Below, piece after piece: positions 57,735 through 64,000 of a DNA stretch of 64,000 nucleotides (the stretch's first letter is position 1; each line of letters begins with the position of its first letter). The stretch is taken from positions 49,833,550-49,897,549 of the forward strand of contig NC_030817.1 of assembly GCF_001704415.2 (NCBI RefSeq). Reading direction: 5' to 3'. This stretch comes from Capra hircus. Its lineage: Eukaryota; Chordata; Mammalia; Artiodactyla; Bovidae. Below the pieces are notes generated by a model, which ran no database searches, was not told the DNA's origin, and saw nothing but the letters and a program-made list of their open reading frames with translations. Made by a program: the position numbers and the translations under genes.

Positions 57735-60700
57735 AGAGGAATGGAATTATAAATACAAAATTAAAGTCTTTGAGCTAACATTTATTATGTATATGAGCAA
57801 AATCAAGTAAAAATTTTCTCTTTCAGTTTTGTTGGAAAGAGGTTAAATAAAATAGCTATTGACTCAATGTCTGACTAGGAAGTTGAGTTAGGGAAAGTTG
57901 TCAATAATAGAAAAGTATCTAGGCACTATTTTGTACTACTCACAGGTTGAGTTTTTGAAATCGACCCTTTCAGGTTTCCAGAGGTGAATAAACTTGCATG
58001 AAAATCTGTTCTTATGTCTTCATTCTTAGGGAAGCATGTCTTTCCTTTAATCAGGAAAGGACAATTAAAGTATAATTTGCCTGGAAATAAAAAGAGAAGC
58101 CATGGAGTTTATCTAAAATACTTTAAAAAATTTTTTGTTTTCTTTAACAGAAAACATCAGTTTTAGGAACAGGAGCAAGGAAGATTAGAAGGATCTATGT
58201 TTTTCTTTAGCTAGTCGTTATAAAACTTGGGATTATATTGAAGTTGAGTGGTTCCCTGGGCATATGCAAGGGTATGCATGTCCTGTGTACTGTAACTGGT
58301 TGAAACTTAGGAGGTTAGATAGATGGTTTAGCCTTTCTAGCATGTTTTTTTTCATGTGTAAATGAGGAAAGGAGAAAAGTACCATTATTTCTGTGGTGGA
58401 GTACTTTGCCTAGCTCTTGCTTGCCAAGTGATTCCCTCTCCTACACCTCCTGTGCTCCTGACACACATATAACTAACTTAAGTATTTGGACCAGACTGCT
58501 TTGGCATAATCCTATGCATTCTGGATCTTTTATTCACAAAAATTTATCTGAAGTCTTCCAGTACTTTTTAATCTTTTATTTTAATCAATATGTTTCAAAG
58601 TGCATTGTAGACTGTCTTCTACTTCTAATATCTTAGGGTTGAGTGAGTATCTATTCATTTCACTTACCTGGGTAACTAATGATTTAATTGAGAATTCACT
58701 AATGAGTAATGCTATATAAACAGGGCTTGGGTTGTTTTTTTGCCCATATTGAAAGTCATCTGCTACTCTTGGTTTTGTTTTTCTGTGAAACCTAAAGGAG
58801 GACAAAAAGATATCCTTTATTCCATCTGACTTAGGGTTTTGTTTTTGCTGTTGGTTTAATAGGCCACATTACAGTCTTTTTAAACTAAATAAATTATACC
58901 TTCTGAGATGGACCACTTTCTGCCTATGGTATCTTTCTAAATAAACTCACTTGCACTTGAAAAGAAAAATTAAAAAAATTATACCCGAGTGTTGATTTTG
59001 ACATTATACTTGCGCATTGTCTCAGGAGGAAGTCTAAGAGAAGAGAGACTAGTCTTATGTCACTCTCCATCCTCTCCCCTCCCAACCTCAGTAGCTTTGT
59101 TCCCTGTGGGAACTCTCTGTGGGACTGAGTCAGTGGACCTTCTGTTTTTTTTTCAGACCAGCTCTTTAAGCGTCATGAGACCAGTTTCTCTGTACAGTTA
59201 AGCTTTCTTCTAGACTTCCTTAAGAATTGGTAGTTAATTAATCTTATACCATCTGACACAGTAGTCTAATCACTTAGCAATCCCATTTTTTTCAGATTGT
59301 CAAAAGTCATGATTGGTTGTTATCTAAACCTGGACTTTGTTTGTATCCATTATCTTTATTACTCTTTGATCTAGTATTTTAAACTTCTGCTTCAGAAATT
59401 TGCATCATTCTTAATCAGTATCTCCAATAAATACTGAATCATGAAATTTATGAGTATTTATTTTCACTGCATTCCCTAAATAAGAACTTTTATTACTAAA
59501 ATAGTTTACTTGCAAAATAATTCCCAAACTCCTTTCCAGTGGTATGATTTCCTTTTAAGAAGCATTCTTCTCTTCTTGAGAACATGATTGTACTGGTTCT
59601 TACTGGTTTTCCCTCATATAATAAAATTTTAATGCAACGAAGTAGCATAAGTACTCTGAACCATTAATTTCTTGTTCATTCTGGATTTCTGACTGTGTTT
59701 GTAAAATGGACTGTATATTTGATTGTAGGCCTATCTTGACATTTATGCATGCTGGCTGTTCATATTTTTAATTAGTGATATTTAGTAACAAGTAAATTGA
59801 TTCTTCTCCCGTTTGTCTTCACCAATGGATTCAGTATCCAAAGAAAGTTCTTTGGCAAGTACGTAACCTGACTGAAATGTCAGGGAACAGATGGAAAGGA
59901 GTTCCACAAGAATTGGCTGAATAGTAGGAATTTGACTTTCCGGGGCGGGGGAAGGGTGCAGAGGGATAGCTTTACTGGCTTTCCTTTCCATCAAGAGTGT
60001 ATGAAGAAGAACTCAACCTTCACATGAAGGCGCAGCTGTTTTTAGGATGCTGTTTAGTAGGAAGAGATAAAAGCCCTTCAAATAAAGTCCTAGCCTTATG
60101 ATTTATTTATTTTTGAAGGACTGTGAGTTCTTAGAACATTGAGGCTATCTCAGAATCAGATGTAAATATCAAGATGAAAAAAAGCATAGCTCAGAGCCAG
60201 TAAAAGTCTTCTGATTTTTATCTAATAACATTGCTGCCTTGATTAGGATGAAAAATTGCATGTAGTGTGATTGGCTTACTCATAATATGGATATGAAGGC
60301 AGTGAGTTTATTTATGATTTTAAAAATGAGAATTGTGAAAGTTATTGTCACATTCTGTGCTTTATGTACATGTAGGGTACCCATGCACATTTTTAAGATT
60401 CGCCATGAATGCTGAAGTTCAAAGTTATAATACTGTATAAATCCCTTTAAAATTACTGATCCATTGCATGATCAACTCATGTGAGTCTATAATGAGGCTC
60501 TCAGGTCTTAACTTTAACAAATTAAGCTGTCATTTTCACAGTTAGGTAAATAATTTGAGGCAGGAGACTCTGACATCAAGTATTAGATAAAACTAAAAAT
60601 ACATTGGAAGGACATACAGTTGAAAACAAAGATGGGAATTTTGGCAGCCAAACAAATTTAACTGTGACTGCTGGGGTCATCTCTGATTACTCAGCTTTTA

Positions 60701-61889
60701 ATACATTAAAATTGGATAAGATCTTCATGATCAATCTTTGGAGCATACTATTGAACCAAATAATTCTTTCTCTTAACTACTGTTTAAATCATCAGATAGA
60801 GAAATTAGGTGCTGTGTTCTCTGTTTTTCTTTTGGGTCCACATAAACATACATTGCAAGCCTTTGCCACAGTGGGAATTAATTGTGGCAATGAAAGCTAA
60901 AATGTTGTTTCATGCTAATTTTATAATGTGTATATATACTGCAGAAGTTAGACAAAGGAACTAAGTTAAACAAAGATCCAGAGCTACTGCCAGACCTAAA
61001 AACAACAATGGCACAAAGAAGAGAACAGCATGCAGGGTCCAAAGCCAACAAAATCCAAATGTAAATTTGCTAGTTGACAGGCATCACATGTAAATAGGCT
61101 TATTTTGGCAACCACTGGAGTTAAAATACAAAAGACATCACTTACACAAAAGCAAAAGTAATTGAGTTTGTTTTTTTTTTTTAAGAAAATGGTCTTTCAA
61201 AATTTATAGTAACCATTTAGTTTGTATGAAGAATGCTGCCTTTCACTTTTCTTAAAATCAACTTATTGTTTACTTAATCTCATTACTAGTATATTGTCCT
61301 TCTTCATATTCATGAAAGTTATTTTGGGGACATAAGAAGAAGACATGACCATTACATCAAAAGTTTACTGAACACAGTTTTGAAAAAAAGTCTTGGATTG
61401 GGACCCATAATTAGAACCCTTTCTTGGTATGTTTGCAGCATACCTTATATTGTGAATATAATTGTCATTTTGTAGCCTTTGCCTGTGTGGCATTTACTGG
61501 CTGTAATTATAGAAATGCCTTTTACCTTGTTTTATGAATGAAAATTTTATGGCATGGAATAAAATGAATGCCTAGCTAGCTGTGGGTCTAACTCAGTTGT
61601 GGCTTATCAGATGGCCATGGGTAAACAGAAACAAAAGTAGGAAAGTTTCTTTGAGGATAAAGTTAAGGAATGAGAAGAGGTCATTCTTACAGAGATAAGA
61701 TTAAAAAAAACAGCATCACTTTTCCATGTGTTTAAAAAACAGTGATATCCCTATCTTCATTGGATGATATTATTTACATATAAAATTTCTCTCTTAGAAA
61801 ACATTAGGTGTTTTATTTTAAATGTAAAAACACATTAATATGCCCTCTTAAAATGTTAAGTGTTAGGTACTGTATTGTTGAGTATTGTT
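57735..61889. other. Long unassigned AT-rich stretch
   Basis: About 4.1 kb in which I recognise no repeat, exon chain or RNA gene. It is the longest such stretch in the window. The only protein-like open frames are short (minus 59782-59994, 70 codons; plus 60604-60900, 98 codons), without any known domain. Confidence 0.45.
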
Positions 61890-62345
61890 AACTATGCAGA
61901 TTGTGGCCCACCAGATTTCTAGAATATTTTCATCTTGCATGACTGAAACTCTGTATCCATTTAACAGTACCTTATTTCTCCCTTACACTAGCTACTGGCA
62001 ACCATCATTCAACCTTCCTGTTTAGATACCTCATATAAGTGGAATCGTGTAGAATTTGTCCTTCTGTGACCACCTTATTAACTTAACAGAATGTTCTCAA
62101 GGTCTGAGTTGTAGTATATAACAAGATTTCCTTTTTTTAAAGGATGAATAGTATTCCATTGTATAAATATACTGCATTTCCTTTATCCATTCATTCATGG
62201 ATGGATGTATATGTTGTTTACACCTCTTGGCTAGTGTGAATAATGCTGCAGTCACCTTGAAAGTGCATGTATCTGAGAGTCTGTCCTCGGTTCTTTTGTA
62301 TAAATACACAGAAAAACAGCATAGCTGGATAATAATGATAGTTCT
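61890..62345 (-). mobile_element. L1M 3' region, first piece
   Basis: tgaaactctgtatccattta, ggatgaatagtattccattg and tgaataatgctgcagtcacc are antisense L1. BovB enters at 62346. Confidence 0.88.
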
Positions 62346-63677
62346 GATAGTTTGGGATTTCATTCCAATCCAAAAGAAAGGCAATGCCAAAGAATGCTCA
62401 AACTACCGCAAAATTGCCCTCATCTCACACGCTAGCAAAGTAATGCTCAAAATTCTTTTAAGCCAGGCTTCACCAGTATCTGAACCGTGGACTTCCAGGT
62501 GTTCAAGCTGGTTTTAGAAAAGGCAGAGGAACCAGAGATCAAATTGCCAACATCCACTGGTTCATCGAAAAAGAAAGAGAGTTCCAGAAAAAACATCTAT
62601 TTCTGCTTTATTGACTAGGCCAAAGCCTTTGACTGTGTGCATCACAACAAATTGGATAATTCTTAAAGAGATGGGAATACTGGATCACTTGACCTGCCTC
62701 TTGAGAAATCTGTATGCAGATCAGGAAGTAGCAGTTAGAACTGGACATGGAACAACAGACTGGTTCCAAATAGGAAAAGGAGTACATCAAGGCTGTATAT
62801 TGTCACCCTGCTTATTTAACTTATATGCAAAATACATCATGAGAAATGCTGGGCTGGATGAAGCATAACCTGGAATCAAGGTTGCCAGGAGAAATATCAA
62901 TAACCTCAGATATGCAGATGACACCACCCTTATGGCAGAAAGTGAAGAAGAACTAAAGAGCCTCTTGATGAAAGTGAAAGAGGAGAGTGAAATGTTGGCT
63001 TAAAGCTCAACATTCAGAAAAATAAGATTATGGCGTCCGATCCCATCACTTCATGGCAAATAGATGGGAAAACAATGGAAACAGTGACAGACTTTATATT
63101 TTGGGGCTCCAAAATCACTGCAGATGGTGACTGCAGCCATGAAATTAAAAGACGCTTACTCCTTGGGAGAAAACTTGTGGCCAACCTAGACAGCATATTA
63201 AAAAGCAGAGACATTATTTTGCCAATAAAGGTCCATCTAGTCAAAGCTATGGTTTTTCTAGTAGTCATGTATGAGAGTTGGATTATAAAGAAAGCTGAGC
63301 ACCGAAGAATTGATGCTTTTGAACTGTGGTGTTGGAGAAGACTCTTGAGAGTCCCTTGGACTACAAGAAGATCCAAGCAGTCCATCCTAAAGGAAATAAG
63401 TCCTGAATATTCATTGGAAGGACTGATGTTGAAGCTGAAACTCCAATACTTTGGCCACCTGATGTGAAGAGCTGACTCATTTGAAAAGACCCTGATGCTG
63501 GGAAAGATAGAAGGCAGGAGAAGGGGACGACAGAGGATGAGATGATTGGATGGCATCACTGACTCAATGGACATGAGTTTGAGTATACTCCGGGAGTTGG
63601 TGGTAGACAGAGAGGCCTGGTGTGCTGCAGTCCATGGGGTCTCAAAGAGTTGGACACAACTGAGCGACTGAACTGAG
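62346..63677 (+). mobile_element. BovB LINE, longest copy (1.33 kb)
   Basis: It starts in the RT finger region (I-P-I-Q-K-K-G-N-A-K-E-C-S-N-Y-R) and runs to the tail gagcgactgaactgag. Recognisable RT blocks in order: SNYRKIALISHASKVMLKIL; GFRKGRGTRDQIANI; FCFID then a stop (tag 62616-62618, where sibling copies read tat for tyrosine); TGHGTTDWFQIGKG; CILSPCLFNLYAKYIMRNAG then a stop (taa 62866-62868); L-R-Y-A-D-D (62911-62922). The C-terminal half is open at 63030-63467. Target duplication tgatagttct / tgatctttct (62336-62345 and 63678-63687). The endonuclease is absent; inactive. Confidence 0.95.
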
Positions 63678-63992
63678 TGATCTTTCTATTTAATTTTTTT
63701 GACAAACCTTTGTACTGTTTTCTTCCATATTCTTATATCACCACCACCATTACACATGGTTCCAATTTCTTCACTTCCTTTGTGATACTTACTTTCTATT
63801 TTTTTGTTTTTGTTTTCTCTAATGGCTGTCCTAACAGGTGTGAAGTAATATCTAATTGTGGTTTTGACTTGCATTTCCTTGATGATTAATGCTCTTTACA
63901 ACCTTTTCATAGATTTGTGGGTCATTTGTATGTGTTCTCAATTCATTCAAAGAAATATTAAGTAAATGAAATTTCAATGAAGTTAAAGATAC
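63678..63992 (-). mobile_element. L1M, second piece
   Basis: tctatttaatttttttgaca, ctaatggctgtcctaacagg, then tgtggttttgacttgcattt and ccttgatgattaatgctctt continue the antisense L1 that stopped at 62345. Confidence 0.88.
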
Positions 63993-64000
63993 TTAATTTC

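Noticed and set aside
59782..59994. Minus-strand ORF of 70 codons with a protein-like composition (proline, serine and glutamate rich).
   Set aside because: No known domain, no splice signals tied to it and no neighbouring exon. Its length is expected by chance.

Overview
The window is mammalian nuclear DNA from a ruminant, most likely a bovid (cattle, sheep, goat or a relative). The evidence is the repeat content: at least 17 copies or fragments of the RTE-type LINE BovB, 14 SINEs of the Bov-tA and Bov-A2 families (tRNA-headed, or dimers of the BovB-derived A unit), and ruminant-type L1 3' ends, over a background of older mammalian L1M, L2, MIR, hAT and mariner remnants. The sequence is AT-rich. 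I see no CpG island, no convincing host exon chain and no functional RNA gene. It reads as intergenic or deep-intronic DNA. Every long open reading frame I could explain is a fragment of BovB reverse transcriptase or L1, or the antisense of one.

Layout. 0-10 kb: a Bov-tA SINE, a U6 snRNA pseudogene fused to an L1 3' end, two reversed L1 pieces, an L2 split by a Bov-A2, and a reversed BovB. 10-20 kb: BovB tails, a G-rich block with two G-quadruplex motifs, a Bov-tA, a Bov-A2 tail with a (CAG)11 run, and a hAT relic. 19-27 kb: three old L1 segments, two of them split by BovB. 27-36 kb: SINEs, a non-coding mariner-like element, and a SINE flanked by an unusually long duplication. 36-41 kb: a BovB abutting a decayed class I (gamma-like) endogenous retrovirus with recognisable integrase, env surface and env transmembrane remnants, then another BovB and a hAT relic. 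43-50 kb: SINEs, MIR and hAT relics and a deep nest (an L1M split by a Tigger-like MITE, a BovB and a Bov-tA; the MITE is itself split by two BovB tails in opposite orientation). 51-55 kb: three more BovB copies, one carrying a young L1 3' end. 55-62 kb: MIRs, an L1M, a Bov-A2 dimer and long unassigned DNA. 62-64 kb: an L1M split by the longest BovB of the window.

No set of genes works together here. The interest is in genome archaeology: insertion order read from target-site duplications, a U6/L1 chimera, inverted BovB pairs able to form hairpins, and the retroviral fossil. I found no undescribed biological system that the sequence supports. Repeat family names are recalled from their consensus sequences, not computed, so sub-family labels are tentative.
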